A stretch of DNA of 64,000 bases from Nostoc paludosum FACHB-159 (GCF_014698835.1 NZ_JACJTU010000003.1:248001-312000); one strand, 5' to 3'. Positions 10,904 through 22,564 are shown, counted from the stretch's first letter. Notes: generated by a model from the sequence alone, not told the origin. Numbers and translations: made by a program.

Positions 10904-12232
10904 TTAATTTTTTGAAATTGGAAGTTTAATAATAAACTCCGAACCTTGATCTGGTGCTGAATTTACTTCCAGACTCCCTCCATGTTTTTCAACAACAATT
11001 TGACGAGCAATAGATAGCCCTAATCCTGTGCCTTGGCCTACAGGTTTGGTGGTGAACAAATGGTCAAATATTTTTTGTCGGACTTCAGGTGACATGCCTA
11101 CACCATTATCTTTAATCCGAATTAGGACATGATTTTGATCTTCTGCTAAGCTAGTTTGAATCCAAATTTGATTAGGATTGGTCTCAATTTCAATATAGCT
11201 GCGCCCTAAGTTAGACTCTTCTAAAGCATCAACAGCATTAGCTAATATATTCATAAATACTTGATTTAATTGACCGCTGAAGCATTCTAATTCTGGTAAA
11301 TTACCGTAATTTTTGATTATTTCAATATTGGGACGGTATTCTGATGCTTTTAAGCGATGTTTGAGGATCATAATTGTACTATCAATGCCATCATGAATAT
11401 TGCAATAAACTTTGCGATCGCTATCTGCTCTAGAAAAGTTTCGCAGGCTGGTACTGATGTTACGAATCCTTTGAACACCTTCTTTCATTGAAGAAATTAA
11501 GTTAGGTAAATCCCAAAGCATATGCTGTAAATCCATCGCTGCAATTTCTTCTTGAATTTCTGCAACTGGATGGGGATAATGCTGTTGATATAGCTCAATT
11601 AGCTTAGCCATTGCTTGGAAATATACCGAAGCGTGACCGAGATTACCATGAATAAAACCAACTGGATTATTAATTTCATGAGCAACCCCCGCAACTAATT
11701 GACCAAGTGCAGACATTTTTTCTGTCTGTACAAGCTGGATTTGGGATTCTTGTAAATCTTTTAATGCTTTAGATAACGCTGCTGTTCTTTCTGCAACTCG
11801 ATTTTCTAAAGTTTTTGTGAGATTTCGCAATTGAAGATGTGTTTTAATTCTAGCTAATAGTTCTTCTTCATGAAAAGGTTTTGTGATGTAGTCAACTGCA
11901 CCAATATTTAGACCTTTGATTTTACTATCTGTATCTGAGTTTCCTGTCATAAAAATTACAGGAATATCACAAGTTTCAGCATTTTCTTTCAATTTTTTAC
12001 ATGTTTCAAACCCATCTATTTTCGGCATCATTACATCTAACAAAATTAAATCAGGTAGTCTAGATTCAACCTGTTTTAGTGCTTTTTCTCCATTAACTTC
12101 TGTCACTACTTCAAAGCCTGCATTAGTTAATATTTCCAAGACTATCTCTAAATTAGTAGTAGTGTCATCTACAACTAAAATCAAAGTCTCTTCCGAGACA
12201 TGAGGCATTTTTATATCTGGCTTATAATTCAT
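10904..12232 (-). CDS. Receiver domain-histidine kinase (inverted hybrid)
   Basis: A 442-residue protein with an N-terminal receiver followed by a kinase. The receiver (about 14-135) has the acidic pair VVDDT, the phospho-Asp in LILLDVMMPK, Thr in VIFMTGN and Lys in DYITKPF. After a coiled coil come HisKA (AHEINNPVGFIHGN) and HATPase_c ([35 protein letters not shown]). Such REC-HK proteins are common in filamentous cyanobacteria and act inside phosphorelays. It heads a probable three-gene unit with the FIST protein and a second kinase. The ATG at 12232 gives a normal receiver start; no transmembrane part is seen. Confidence 0.93.
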   Translation of the reverse strand: MNYKPDIKMPHVSEETLILVVDDTTTNLEIVLEILTNAGFEVVTEVNGEKALKQVESRLPDLILLDVMMPKIDGFETCKKLKENAETCDIPVIFMTGNSDTDSKIKGLNIGAVDYITKPFHEEELLARIKTHLQLRNLTKTLENRVAERTAALSKALKDLQESQIQLVQTEKMSALGQLVAGVAHEINNPVGFIHGNLGHASVYFQAMAKLIELYQQHYPHPVAEIQEEIAAMDLQHMLWDLPNLISSMKEGVQRIRNISTSLRNFSRADSDRKVYCNIHDGIDSTIMILKHRLKASEYRPNIEIIKNYGNLPELECFSGQLNQVFMNILANAVDALEESNLGRSYIEIETNPNQIWIQTSLAEDQNHVLIRIKDNGVGMSPEVRQKIFDHLFTTKPVGQGTGLGLSIARQIVVEKHGGSLEVNSAPDQGSEFIIKLPISKN

Positions 12233-12834
12233 GTATTTAAATTAATTTAACTCATTGTTACTTGTTTATCATTAGCTCTGGGATTGTAACTAAACTGGCT
12301 CATTTGCTGAACGGACTGACTGATAAATTTACAATGTGACAATTCTATAGTTCCCAAAAAGTCTGATAACAGCAACATTCTGACATCAAATTGTTTAGAT
12401 TTTGCTAGGGCGATCGCTACAGATGGATATACCGCTAAATCTTAGTTTGACCAAATTTCAATATTCTCTTTTCTTAAATTAGTCATTATTACTCTTGTTT
12501 TTTTATAGAAGTAGCGTTAAATCCAAAATAATATTTTTAATGTATTAGTTTAAGTTTTTGAGTTCGTCAACAGCATTTGTGATGAATAGAACAAAAATGT
12601 AACTTTTTTTATTAAAAAAATATAATTACAGATAATTACGGTTATGTTTTTTCAAAAAAGATTGAACAATAGCCAAGTAAGTTTGGAAATATTCATCTAT
12701 CTTTATGCATCGCTATAATATGTGCTGTTAAAGAAAATTTTTCCAAAAAATCTGTTATAGCCTCTTAAAAAGTTCATTGTATTTTTGCTTTTGTAATTTA
12801 TTTGTGTTCCTCAGTTTTAACTCAGAGATTTTTT
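12233..12834. other. Divergent intergenic region
   Basis: This AT-rich 600-bp region between the minus-strand kinase operon and the plus-strand terpene synthase should carry both promoters. No gene, repeat or clear operator was recognised. Confidence 0.4.
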
Positions 12835-13803
12835 ATGCAGCAATTACTTTGCTCTGGTTTATACTGTCCATTTACGCCCCAAATCAATAAGCATATTGAT
12901 GTTTTGCAAGAATATACTCTTGGATGGTTGCTTAAATTCAATCTCTTGGCTAATGAATCGACCTATAAGCGATTTTGTAAGTCTAAATTCTTTTTATTAG
13001 CTGCATCTGCCTATCCTGATAGCGATCTTGAGGAATTGAAGATTGCAAATGACTGGCTGAGTTGGGTGTTTATTTGGGACGATCAATGCGATCTTTCAGA
13101 ATTAAAAAAGCAACCTCAAGTATTAAAGAAATTTCACCAAAGATATTTAGAAATACTGAACGGTGCAGAAATTACAAACCAAGATACACTATTCAGTCAT
13201 GCATTAATTGACTTACGACAACGAACTCTCCAAAGAGCTAGCATCAAATGGTTTAAGTATTTCATCAGCTACTTAGAAGACTACTTCTGTGGGTGTGTTC
13301 AAGAGGCAACCAACCGTGCCAAGGGAATTGTACCCGATGTGGATACTTATATTACGATACGTAGGTCAAGTGTAGGAGTTTATGCTGTTCTTGCATTAGC
13401 TGAATTTTGTAATCAGTTCATGATTCCCGATGTTTTAAGGAATCACTATATTGTCAAAAAATTGGAACTGATTACAACTGACATTATTGCTTGGTCTAAC
13501 GATATTTTATCAGCATCTAGAGAAATAGCCAGTGGTGATGTTCATAATTTAGTATATGTTCTGCATTATCACAAAAAAATTTCTATAGAAGAAGCAATAG
13601 AGGAGGTGACTAAAATTCACAATCAAGAAGTAATTTCCTTAACAAATATAGAATCATTTATTCCATCTTTTGGAGAAGAATTAGATATCTATATGACAAA
13701 ATATATCTCAGGAATGCATAGTTGGATTAGTGGCAACATTGAGTGGTGTTCCCACTCTTCTCGCTATCATAATTCAGAAAGACTGGAACTAAAAGAATTC
13801 TGA
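12835..13803 (+). CDS. Class I terpene synthase (sesquiterpene cyclase type)
   Basis: A 322-residue all-helical class I terpene cyclase. The metal-binding DDQCD (DDxxD form) is at about residues 82-86. The second metal motif NDILSASRE (NDxxSxxxE) is at 222-230, and an RY pair occurs near the C-terminus in SSRYHNSE, as is typical of microbial sesquiterpene synthases. The substrate is most likely farnesyl diphosphate; the product cannot be read from sequence. I chose the ATG at 12835, preceded by CAGAG; a TTG 33 bp upstream is also open. A cytochrome P450 follows 173 bp downstream and a giant hybrid kinase faces it. This is the same grouping as the characterised Nostoc sesquiterpene synthase miniclusters (germacrene A or 8a-epi-alpha-selinene). 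Confidence 0.9.
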   Translation: MQQLLCSGLYCPFTPQINKHIDVLQEYTLGWLLKFNLLANESTYKRFCKSKFFLLAASAYPDSDLEELKIANDWLSWVFIWDDQCDLSELKKQPQVLKKFHQRYLEILNGAEITNQDTLFSHALIDLRQRTLQRASIKWFKYFISYLEDYFCGCVQEATNRAKGIVPDVDTYITIRRSSVGVYAVLALAEFCNQFMIPDVLRNHYIVKKLELITTDIIAWSNDILSASREIASGDVHNLVYVLHYHKKISIEEAIEEVTKIHNQEVISLTNIESFIPSFGEELDIYMTKYISGMHSWISGNIEWCSHSSRYHNSERLELKEF

Positions 13804-13976
13804 TAATCAAATCTTACTCTACATTTATTAGCTAAAGTTGCTTTAGCAGTAGTGTGGAATATAAAACTAACGTGTATTCAAGTTTTACTTTATAAACTTT
13901 GAATCTATTACGTTAAGTCATTTAGCTATGAGGAATGAACGGCTATTAGCTAACTACAATTTAAAAGTAAAAAAAG

Positions 13977-15368
13977 ATGCAACTACCTAATATTATCAAA
14001 ACTCCCCCTTTTCTACAAAAGCTTCAGTGGGTTAGTAATCCTATCCACTATATGGAAAATGCAGCCCAGCAATATCCTGATATTTTCACTGCTAGGATAA
14101 TTGGTTTTGGGGATACTGTAGTTTTTGTGAACCATCCCCAAGCAATCCAGGAAATTTTAACTAATGATAGAAAAAAGTTTACAGCAGCAGGAGAACTTAA
14201 CAGAATAGTGGAGCCTCTTTTGGGGAGTTATTCAGTTCTATTCCTGGACGGCGATCGCCACAAACACCAACGAAAACTCGTAGCACCCTCTTTTCATGGA
14301 GAGCGGATACAAGCCTATGGTCAGCTAATCTGTAATATATCTAAAAAAATCTTTAGTCAACCACCGCTAAATAAGCCGTTTTTAGCTCGTAATCTCACAC
14401 AAGAAATATCCATGCAAATCATCTTACAGGCTGTCCTTGGCTTGTATGAGGGAGAAAAAATTCAAAAACTTAAGCAGCTACTACCCTTGCTGTTAACGCT
14501 TTTTGATTCACCTTTAACTTCTAGTTTATTTTTTTTCCCATTCTTGCAAAAAGATTTAGGAGCTTGGAGTCCTTGGGGAAAGTTCCTGCGCGATCGGCAG
14601 GAAATCGAGCAATTCCTTGACGCTGAGATCGCCGAGTGTCAGCAACGACCCGATCCACAACGCATCGATATTCTCTCGCTGCTAGTATCTTCTAGAGATG
14701 AAGCGGGCCAACCAATGACAGGTCAAGAGTTGCGCGATCAGTTAATTACCTTAATACTTGCCGGTTATGAAACTACGGCATCGGCAATGGCTTGGGGATT
14801 GTACTGGATTCACCACAAGCCCCAAATCCGTGAAAAACTGCTGCAAGAACTCGATACTCTCGGTGATTCCCTAGACCCGATGAGCATTTCTCGCCTGCCG
14901 TATCTTACAGCTGTTTGTAATGAAACCTTGCGAATTTACCCCATTACAATGTTCTCTTTCCCTAGAGTGGTGCAAGAACCCGTAGAACTGCTAGGACACG
15001 CTATAGATCCTGGGACTATACTGATTCCCAGTATTTATCTGACTCATCATCGTGAAGATTTATACCCTCAGTCTAAAGAATTTCAGCCGGAACGCTTTGT
15101 CAAACGTCAATTTTCTCCCTATGAATTCCTGCCCTTTGGTGGTGGCGTTCGTCGTTGTATTGGCGAGGCTTTGGCTGTATTTCAAATCAAGCTAGTATTA
15201 GCAACTGTCTTGTCACACTATGACCTAACGCTAGTCGATCGCCGACCAGAGCAACCTCAGCGTCGAGGTTTTAACATTACCCCAGGGAGTGGAGTGAAGA
15301 TGGTAGTTACAGGGCGGCGTATGCCTCAAGAGTCTTTACCGAAGATGACAACTACATCTGTATCATAG
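13977..15368 (+). CDS. Cytochrome P450, probably CYP110 family
   Basis: A 463-residue soluble P450. The I-helix oxygen-binding motif is AGYETTAS, the K-helix ExxR is ETLR (NETLRIYP), the PERF-type segment is FQPERF, and the heme loop FGGGVRRCIGEAL has the thiolate Cys near residue 393. Cyanobacterial P450s of this form belong to CYP110 and include enzymes that oxidise the product of a neighbouring terpene synthase. Lying just downstream of the cyclase on the same strand, it probably hydroxylates the cyclised sesquiterpene, using ferredoxin and ferredoxin reductase encoded elsewhere. The gap of 173 bp leaves room for its own promoter. The family name is inference. Confidence 0.92.
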   Translation: MQLPNIIKTPPFLQKLQWVSNPIHYMENAAQQYPDIFTARIIGFGDTVVFVNHPQAIQEILTNDRKKFTAAGELNRIVEPLLGSYSVLFLDGDRHKHQRKLVAPSFHGERIQAYGQLICNISKKIFSQPPLNKPFLARNLTQEISMQIILQAVLGLYEGEKIQKLKQLLPLLLTLFDSPLTSSLFFFPFLQKDLGAWSPWGKFLRDRQEIEQFLDAEIAECQQRPDPQRIDILSLLVSSRDEAGQPMTGQELRDQLITLILAGYETTASAMAWGLYWIHHKPQIREKLLQELDTLGDSLDPMSISRLPYLTAVCNETLRIYPITMFSFPRVVQEPVELLGHAIDPGTILIPSIYLTHHREDLYPQSKEFQPERFVKRQFSPYEFLPFGGGVRRCIGEALAVFQIKLVLATVLSHYDLTLVDRRPEQPQRRGFNITPGSGVKMVVTGRRMPQESLPKMTTTSVS

Positions 15369-15485
15369 AACACTAATTCAGTCACTTCTAAATAAGAAAA
15401 AGGACACACAAAACAAGCAGGGGAGATGGGAGCCGAGGAGAGAATAATAATTCCTCAGTCAACAGTTAACACTCCCAATCCCCAA

Positions 15486-18400
15486 TTATCGCTGTTGCAT
15501 TGGTATTTCAATCAGGAACTCAGTCCCTTCTCCTAGTGTCGAATTACAAATTAAACTACCTTTGTGTTTGTCCACAATAATTTGATAGCTAATCGACAAC
15601 CCTAAGCCGGTACCACTTCCTACTGACTTAGTGGTAAAAAATGGATCAAAAATTTTCTGCCGCACGGCTTCTGTCATACCAGAACCGTTATCAGCAATCC
15701 GAATCATCACTCTATTAGAATCTGTTAGTTGAGTAGATATGCAAATTTTCGGAGAATGATTTTTCACTTGTTCTGGAACTTCTGATGATCCAAAGCCTCC
15801 AGTGAGATTTATCTGTTGATCATTTACGGATAATTCTTCTAAAGCATCGATCGCATTACTTAAGATATTCATAAATACCTGATTTAGCTGACCTGCATAA
15901 CAAGTCACTTCTGGAAGATTTCCGTATTCTTTAATGACTTCAATTTCTGGATAATCGTTCTTCTCCTTAAGTCGATGCTGTAAAATCATCAAGGTGTTAT
16001 CTATACCTTCATGAATATCTACAGGCTTCATTTCATATTCATCAAGCCGTGAAAAGTTGCGTAAGCCCAAAACAATAGTGCGGATACGCGAGCTGCCAAC
16101 CTTCATGGAATCTAGAATTTTTGGCAAGTCTTCTGCTAGAAAATCTATGTCGATTTCCTCAGATTTATCCTCAACTATAGGCGAAGAATCAGGATATTCT
16201 TGTTGATAAACAGCTATCAACTCCAGTAAATCTTGGACATAATCACGAGCATGAGCAATATTTCCATGAATGAAGTTAATGGGATTATTAATTTCATGGG
16301 CAATCCCCGCTACCATTTGCCCTAATGAAGACATTTTTTCGCTTTGAATTAATTGAATTTGAGTGCGTTTTACTTCCTGTATCGCTTGTTGTAATTTTTC
16401 ATTTTTATTGTTTAATTCTTGCGTTCTTTCTTTGACTTTTTGCTCTAGAGTATAGTTGTATTTTTCTAAGCTTTCTTTAGCTTGTGCCAAATTTTTGTAG
16501 AGGATAGCATTCTTGAGGGATATTGCTGCTTGGGTGGTAAGTAGTTTCAGAACTTCTACGCGATCGCGTGTAAATGCCCCTGTCGTTAAACTATTTTCTA
16601 GATAAATAATACCAATCAATTTTCCTTGATTAATAATCGGGATAGACAATATACTCTTAGGTTCCTCACAGATAATATAGCTATCAGCTGCTAAAAAGGA
16701 AACAGTCGTTGCATCATCGATAACCAAGATTTCTCCAGAACGCTTAACGTAGTTAATCAAAGTAATCGGAACATCGTAGCTTGATTCTAAAGAAATTGAT
16801 GGAAACTCTGTATAGGTATGTTCAAAATCGGAACTCGAACAAACTGCCGTAACAGTTAATTCTAAGCTATCATCTTCGCTTAAAATCAAAGCACATTTAG
16901 AAGCTCCAGCATTCTCGATGGCAACTTCCATTAAAGTAGAAAGCAGTCGCTCAAGCTCTATTTCACCAGACAGTGCTTGAGATGCTTTAATAAATGTAGC
17001 TAAATCCAGAGAATCAGAAATACTTGTCTTTGAACCAACTACAGTTTGTTGATTGCTCACACTAGATAAAGATATGTTATTTAAGGAAGTACTTTCTTGG
17101 CTGGAATGGATATTCAGTTTTAGTTTTTCTTGCTGAAATACAGGAGCAAGTAATAGGGGATAGCGTTTTACCAAATCGTTAACTTTTGCTACTGCTCCCC
17201 AGCGAACATAACTATAGTAAGCATCTGTGAGGTAAGTTTGGGCAATTTTATGTTTGCCCCATCCAAGATAGAATTTGGCGGTGAGTTCTTGAGCGAGTGC
17301 TTCTTCATTAATATACTCATGTTCTTTGGCCAGGAAAATAGCGCGATCGTACAACTCTATTGCTTCGAGATATTGACCGCCAATTCGATGTCGCTCAGCC
17401 TCTACAAGATAATATTTGTGTAAATAATTCATCGGAGCGCAATCTGCCCAATGCTCCATTTTTTGCTGGTTCTGTTGAACTTTATTGAGAATAAACTTTT
17501 GCTCAGAATCTGATACATCAGGATATACAGCCAGTCGTGTTAGTGAATCATATAAGTAGAAAAGAGGAGTCACTGGCTGTCCTGTTCCACCTTGTAAATA
17601 CTTCTCTGCTAAATTAGCATTTTCCAAAGCTAAAGAGTATTGCTGAAATAAGTAACAGAGATGAATTTTACTTGCATATAAGTAGAAAAGACCCATGACA
17701 TCATTGGTGTCATGGTAAAGCGGCAGCATTTTTTCCTCGTTGTAAGCTTCACCAATTAAATGATAAGGGTTGGCGACATTTCCTAGCAAATTCAAGACAC
17801 TCTGTCGGTGGATAGTAATCCAGTTAAATACTGCTTGTTGGTTTAGTTGTTTGATGACACTGCTGTAAGTTGCCATCTCACGTTCTAGCTCTGTGAGTTC
17901 TTTACTCATGAAATATGAAGAGTATGAATAAGAGTGAAGATAATACGCTGCGTATTCTAAATCTCCTATTTCTATTGCAGTATAGTAGCTTTCCAGCAAA
18001 GGTTTTAATACTTCCCTAATATGTTCCTTCCAATGTCGGATAGTTGTGTTAAATCCGAGCATTATTTTAGCTTTAACATCTTTAGCATTCTGCCGCTCCA
18101 CTAGACTAACAGCCAGTTTGCCAAATTGATAGCCAGACTTAATATCTCCTAGTATACTGTTGAGTATTAATCCGTAATTACTATAGCCAAAAGCAGATAA
18201 TGGAGCATTCCCATATTTGAGCGATAACTCGGTTTGTTTCAGAACAATTAACAGAAAAATTTTAGGAGCAACTGTATAGGTAATAGAGGTTGCAGTTGCT
18301 AGTATACGCATTATTGCTAGAGGTTGAGCTTCTGTCATCTCTGGCAGATTAATTAAGTCTTCAATATACCTGCCGTTGAGAGTTGATGTTAATTCTGCCA

Positions 18401-21305
18401 TTGCTAATTCAATATCAGAATCGTTTGGGTGTTCGGGAAATTCCACCCCCAAAAGTTTCACAAATGCCAGTGCAGTATTTACAGCCTCCAGGGCTTGGTT
18501 CTGCGCTCCATAAGCTTGAATTTTAACTTCATAAACTTTCACTTTTTCTAGCAGTGGTTTACGTCTCAACACAACTTCTGCTAATTGCTCCATCTGTTCA
18601 AAGTTGCCAGCTAAATATGCTGCCTCTGTCGCAGTTTCATATAAACTCAGGGTGAGATCGTGTTTTGTTTCCCAACTATCAGCTGCTAGTAGTTGGATAC
18701 CGTTAGTTAAATATTTAACCGCAGTTGGATAAGCTGTTGATGCTAAAGCTTTATGTCCAGCAATTAAGTTCATTTGGGCGAGTTCATCTCGCTTAGCCTG
18801 ATGGGAGATAAATTCTACTGCAATATTCAGCTGATTAACAAGCTCAAAAATTCTTTCTTCTTGTTCTGCAACTGGAATATTGCTTAACAACAGTAGCCCG
18901 ATTTTTAAATGAATTGGCTTTTTTTGTTCTTCTGGTATTAAAGAATAAGCAGCTTGTTGTACGCGATCGTGTACAAATTTATATTTAGGGATTTGCAAAT
19001 TCAGGCTTGCAAATTCTGTAGATTCTATACCTTGAGTAATTAACTCTTGATTAGTATTATCTGCTGAAAAAATATTGTAAATTTCCGTTTGTGGTATTAT
19101 TAGTCCATCTAGTAATGCCTGCCACAAATCTGATGCTGTATCTCTTACAGATTTTTCATGAACGATCGCCAAAGTTTTTAAATCAAATTGGTTCCCAATA
19201 CAAGCGGCAAGTTTTAATACTTTTTGGGTATTTATTGGCAGTTTTTCTATCTGAATACCGATAAATTCTACTACATCATCTGTAAGAGCTAATTCTTTAA
19301 TTTTAGAAATATCATACTGCCAATAACCAAGCTCAAAGTCTAATACAATTAGTCCTTCTTCGTATAAAGACTTGAGAAATTGAATAGAAAAAAATGGGTT
19401 ACCTTTAGTTTTGGCAAACACCATCTGAGTCAAAGGAACAGCAACTAATTCCGGACAATGAAGGGTATCAGCAATTAAATGATTTAAATCTCCCTGATTT
19501 AAGGGTGCTAGGCTAATAGTACTAACATTCGCTCCTGCCTGTTCAATCTCTTGCAGTGTTAAATAAAGCGGATGTGCTTTTGAAACTTCATTATCTCGAT
19601 AGGAACCAATTAATAATAAACCTCTCTTGTTTTCAGCTATTTTCTCTGTATCTTCTGAAATATCAGACAAGGTACTTTCGCACATCAATAACTGAATTAA
19701 TTTCAAAGAAGCTGTATCTGCCCATTGTAAGTCATCGAGAAAGATAACGAGGGGATGTTCTTTTGTTGTGAAAATTTGAATGAATTTTTGAAACAATAAA
19801 TTAAAACGATTTTGAGCGGCGCTGCCAGAAAGTTCAGTAACTAGAGGTTGCTTACCAATAATCTCTTCTAGTTCAGGAATTACATCAATAATTACCTGAC
19901 TTTGTGTGCCTAATTCCCGGAGAATCTTGGCTTTCCATTGTTGAATTTGGGCATCAGTTTCTGAGAGCAATTGTCCGATTAAATCTCGAAAAGCTTGTAC
20001 CAGCCCCGATAAAGGAATATCACGTTGAAACTGATCGAATTTTCCTTTGATGAAGTAACTCCGGTGGCGCAGGATGGGTTTGTGGACTTCGTTGACTACA
20101 GCAGTTTTGCCAATGCCTGAGAAACCAGCGACTAATATCATTTCTACTCCCCTGATTCCTGCTTGACGGGGAGCCGGGGGGTTGGGGAGCCACTGCATTG
20201 ATGGGTTTTCCTGGCTCAAAGCAAATGATTCTGCTGACTTGTACTCCTTTTCTATGGGAGACTGCGCCAACCCAGAACCCGTAGGATAGCATCTGGTGGG
20301 GGGTTCAAAGGGGTTAGCAACTCGCTCAAAAGCCGCAAGTAGGGTTTCGACTTCATTTTGCCGACCATAGAGTTTTTCAGGAATTACAAAACGGTCTGAG
20401 ATGTCACGGTTACCTAGTTTAAAAGTTGCAATATTTCCTGTCTCTTGCCACTGCTTTTGACACACTTCCAAATCATGCTTTAACCCCAATATACTTTGAT
20501 AGCGTTCCTCGGCATTTTTAGCCATCAACTTGCTGATAATATCAGACAAAATTGCTGGAATATTGGAGTTAATCCGGCTAGCTTTTAGCGGTTGTTTGGC
20601 AATATGAGAGTAAACTAACTCCATCGGATCTTTGCTTGTGAAAGGTAACTGCCCGGTGAGGAGTTCAAAGAAGGTGACACCAAGGGAATAAAAATCAGTG
20701 CGGTAGTCAATACCTCGGTTCATCCTACCAGTTTGTTCTGGGGAAATATAAGCGAGGGTACCTTCTAAAACGTTGGGATTGATCAGACATTGACTTTCTC
20801 TGGGTAAGAGTGTGGCAATACTAAAGTCGATGATTTTTATCTCACCCGTGGTTGGGTTAATTAGAATATTGGCAGGTTTAATATCTTTATGAATAATGCG
20901 ATCGCGGTGCAGTCCTTCAAGAATAAAAGCAATTTTAATAGCAATATCAAAAAACTCATCTAAGGAAATTTTATTTTCTTTTTTATCCTCGCCCTCCAGC
21001 CGCCATTTTTGCAGGGAAATACCGCCAAAGTCTTCCATCACTAAGATGTAGCTATTACGGTAATTCTCTAAGCTATAGGGTTTGATGATACCAGGAATAT
21101 CAAGGTTTTTAGAGATGAGATACTGATTGCGAAATTGGGCAATTTCCGCGAATGTAGGATATTCATTCCGCATTAATTTGAGAACAACTGATTTTTGGTC
21201 TTGTTCTCTAATACCCCGATAAACTAGGGTTTTACTGCCTGAGTAGATTTGCTCAGTTATCCGATAGCCAGGAAACGCATATAATGTATCTAGTACTATT
21301 GACAT
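15486..21305 (-). CDS. Giant Ser/Thr kinase-ATPase-GAF-histidine kinase
   Basis: A 1939-residue multidomain signalling protein. Domains in order: Ser/Thr kinase (about 10-275; [22 protein letters not shown]); AAA-type ATPase with Walker A GFSGIGKT near 390 and Walker [12 protein letters not shown] near 520; a long TPR-like helical region (about 780-1330); GAF (about 1410-1590); coiled coil; HisKA with [17 protein letters not shown] (about 1665); HATPase_c with [15 protein letters not shown] and [12 protein letters not shown]. This trifunctional architecture is a hallmark of filamentous cyanobacteria. It converges on the P450 gene (117-bp gap), and similar hybrid kinases adjoin Nostoc terpene miniclusters. 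Odd: about 55 residues before Walker A ([10 protein letters not shown]...[10 protein letters not shown]) look like an in-frame insertion of repeat DNA. Confidence 0.93.
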   Translation of the reverse strand: MSIVLDTLYAFPGYRITEQIYSGSKTLVYRGIREQDQKSVVLKLMRNEYPTFAEIAQFRNQYLISKNLDIPGIIKPYSLENYRNSYILVMEDFGGISLQKWRLEGEDKKENKISLDEFFDIAIKIAFILEGLHRDRIIHKDIKPANILINPTTGEIKIIDFSIATLLPRESQCLINPNVLEGTLAYISPEQTGRMNRGIDYRTDFYSLGVTFFELLTGQLPFTSKDPMELVYSHIAKQPLKASRINSNIPAILSDIISKLMAKNAEERYQSILGLKHDLEVCQKQWQETGNIATFKLGNRDISDRFVIPEKLYGRQNEVETLLAAFERVANPFEPPTRCYPTGSGLAQSPIEKEYKSAESFALSQENPSMQWLPNPPAPRQAGIRGVEMILVAGFSGIGKTAVVNEVHKPILRHRSYFIKGKFDQFQRDIPLSGLVQAFRDLIGQLLSETDAQIQQWKAKILRELGTQSQVIIDVIPELEEIIGKQPLVTELSGSAAQNRFNLLFQKFIQIFTTKEHPLVIFLDDLQWADTASLKLIQLLMCESTLSDISEDTEKIAENKRGLLLIGSYRDNEVSKAHPLYLTLQEIEQAGANVSTISLAPLNQGDLNHLIADTLHCPELVAVPLTQMVFAKTKGNPFFSIQFLKSLYEEGLIVLDFELGYWQYDISKIKELALTDDVVEFIGIQIEKLPINTQKVLKLAACIGNQFDLKTLAIVHEKSVRDTASDLWQALLDGLIIPQTEIYNIFSADNTNQELITQGIESTEFASLNLQIPKYKFVHDRVQQAAYSLIPEEQKKPIHLKIGLLLLSNIPVAEQEERIFELVNQLNIAVEFISHQAKRDELAQMNLIAGHKALASTAYPTAVKYLTNGIQLLAADSWETKHDLTLSLYETATEAAYLAGNFEQMEQLAEVVLRRKPLLEKVKVYEVKIQAYGAQNQALEAVNTALAFVKLLGVEFPEHPNDSDIELAMAELTSTLNGRYIEDLINLPEMTEAQPLAIMRILATATSITYTVAPKIFLLIVLKQTELSLKYGNAPLSAFGYSNYGLILNSILGDIKSGYQFGKLAVSLVERQNAKDVKAKIMLGFNTTIRHWKEHIREVLKPLLESYYTAIEIGDLEYAAYYLHSYSYSSYFMSKELTELEREMATYSSVIKQLNQQAVFNWITIHRQSVLNLLGNVANPYHLIGEAYNEEKMLPLYHDTNDVMGLFYLYASKIHLCYLFQQYSLALENANLAEKYLQGGTGQPVTPLFYLYDSLTRLAVYPDVSDSEQKFILNKVQQNQQKMEHWADCAPMNYLHKYYLVEAERHRIGGQYLEAIELYDRAIFLAKEHEYINEEALAQELTAKFYLGWGKHKIAQTYLTDAYYSYVRWGAVAKVNDLVKRYPLLLAPVFQQEKLKLNIHSSQESTSLNNISLSSVSNQQTVVGSKTSISDSLDLATFIKASQALSGEIELERLLSTLMEVAIENAGASKCALILSEDDSLELTVTAVCSSSDFEHTYTEFPSISLESSYDVPITLINYVKRSGEILVIDDATTVSFLAADSYIICEEPKSILSIPIINQGKLIGIIYLENSLTTGAFTRDRVEVLKLLTTQAAISLKNAILYKNLAQAKESLEKYNYTLEQKVKERTQELNNKNEKLQQAIQEVKRTQIQLIQSEKMSSLGQMVAGIAHEINNPINFIHGNIAHARDYVQDLLELIAVYQQEYPDSSPIVEDKSEEIDIDFLAEDLPKILDSMKVGSSRIRTIVLGLRNFSRLDEYEMKPVDIHEGIDNTLMILQHRLKEKNDYPEIEVIKEYGNLPEVTCYAGQLNQVFMNILSNAIDALEELSVNDQQINLTGGFGSSEVPEQVKNHSPKICISTQLTDSNRVMIRIADNGSGMTEAVRQKIFDPFFTTKSVGSGTGLGLSISYQIIVDKHKGSLICNSTLGEGTEFLIEIPMQQR

Positions 21306-21593
21306 TGCAACCTATATTTATAATTTTTGTTTCTATGGCTTAGTATTCCCCCCCCCAGACTATCGTTATCAGTAAATAGTAAAAATTCTTGTTTAATTAG
21401 CATTAAAAAATTGAATTTTTAATAAAGTTTTTTATTTTTATGATTATCTAAATATTTATTAATAAAATCATTAAATTATTAACTGTTTTTAATATTATTA
21501 TCCAATAATAATGTTGTTTTATGGTTTAATTTTGCAAATTATCTGTCAGGTTAAAACGTCTATTTTGTCTCGCCATCAATCAGCACAAATAAC
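21306..21593. other. AT-rich intergenic segment
   Basis: This is very AT-rich sequence upstream of the giant kinase, with a run of nine C at about 21348-21356. It should contain the kinase promoter; no gene was recognised. Confidence 0.4.
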
Positions 21594-21638
21594 AAAAAAC
21601 CTGCCGTACTCTTGAACTCAAAAGTTCACGACGGCAGG
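21594..21638 (-). terminator. Intrinsic terminator for the response regulator gene
   Basis: On the minus strand CCTGCCGT (21631-21638) pairs with ACGGCAGG (21600-21607). A nested stem TGAACT/AGTTCA is present and six U residues follow (21594-21599). It lies about 260 bp downstream of the response regulator stop; 21639-21901 in between holds no recognised gene. Confidence 0.8.
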
Positions 21639-21901
21639 CTTAATGGGTCTAGGGATGCTTTGCTAAACTAGCAACTGAGGTTAGTAATATCCTCCCACCC
21701 TGACCAAGTAATTAGTAATTATTAATTCGTAATTGAAGGTGCAGAGGATAATAGCGATCGCAAATTTTAAGCTAATTTGTTTCCAAGTTGCGTATTCTCT
21801 GGTTAAGACCGTCATTTGTGTTTCGCCTCAAGCAAATAGCCAATGACTAGTGACAAAGAACAGCCAGATGAAGTAATTATGCAATTTAAATGTGTTTTAG
21901 C

Positions 21902-22564
21902 TTATTTGATTTTTTGTTTAATAAAAGTCACAACTTGAGTTAGCTGTTTCTTCAAGCCCTCTATTTCTGCTTGCATTTTGGCAATTTTATCGTTCAACGC
22001 CTCGATTTCCGCCTGGGAGACTCCTGGAGAACTAGAGGTTGGTGTTGTAGCATTTGCGGCAGGTGGGATTGTTACTAAGGTATTTGGCTCACTAGAAGTT
22101 GCTACCGTAGCAGTTGTGACACTAGAGGTTGTGCTAGTGCCATTCTTAGCAGCGGTGGCTCCCACTGCAACTAGTTCTGGGCGTGGCTGCTTCGCTTTTG
22201 TCATAGCTAACTTAATTGCGCCAATTAGTTGCTTCTGATCGAAAGGCTTGCCCAGAAATTCAAAATACTCAAAGGGTTCTGGGATTTTTTCAGTCACCTC
22301 TTCTTTGCGACCAGACATGATCACCAAAGGAATTTTCCTTAACTCCGGATGAGCTTGAACTTGCTGGAAAACTTCCCAGCCACTCATTTTAGGGAGCAGA
22401 AAATCCAGCATAATCAAGCTGAGTTTTTCCTGAAGGATGAAATTTAGTCCTTCCACACCGTCTTTTGCTTCCAGTACCTCAAAATTGCCCGGTGGCAACA
22501 TTTCTCGTACTTTTACCCTGACAACTGTAGTGTCATCGATAACTAAAATTTTATTGCTTGCCAC
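21902..22564 (-). CDS. CheY-like response regulator with coiled-coil tail
   Basis: A single receiver domain (KILVIDDTTVVRVKVREML, phospho-Asp in LIMLDFLLPK, Ser in VIMSGRK, Lys in FLGKPFD) followed by a Thr/Ser/Ala-rich linker and a C-terminal coiled coil (IEALNDKIAKMQAEIEGL). There is no DNA-binding domain, so output is probably by protein interaction or oligomerisation through the coiled coil. I start at the GTG at 22564, just before the canonical receiver start. The frame stays open to an ATG at 22732, but those 56 extra residues resemble no receiver family. No kinase is adjacent. Confidence 0.85.
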   Translation of the reverse strand: MASNKILVIDDTTVVRVKVREMLPPGNFEVLEAKDGVEGLNFILQEKLSLIMLDFLLPKMSGWEVFQQVQAHPELRKIPLVIMSGRKEEVTEKIPEPFEYFEFLGKPFDQKQLIGAIKLAMTKAKQPRPELVAVGATAAKNGTSTTSSVTTATVATSSEPNTLVTIPPAANATTPTSSSPGVSQAEIEALNDKIAKMQAEIEGLKKQLTQVVTFIKQKIK

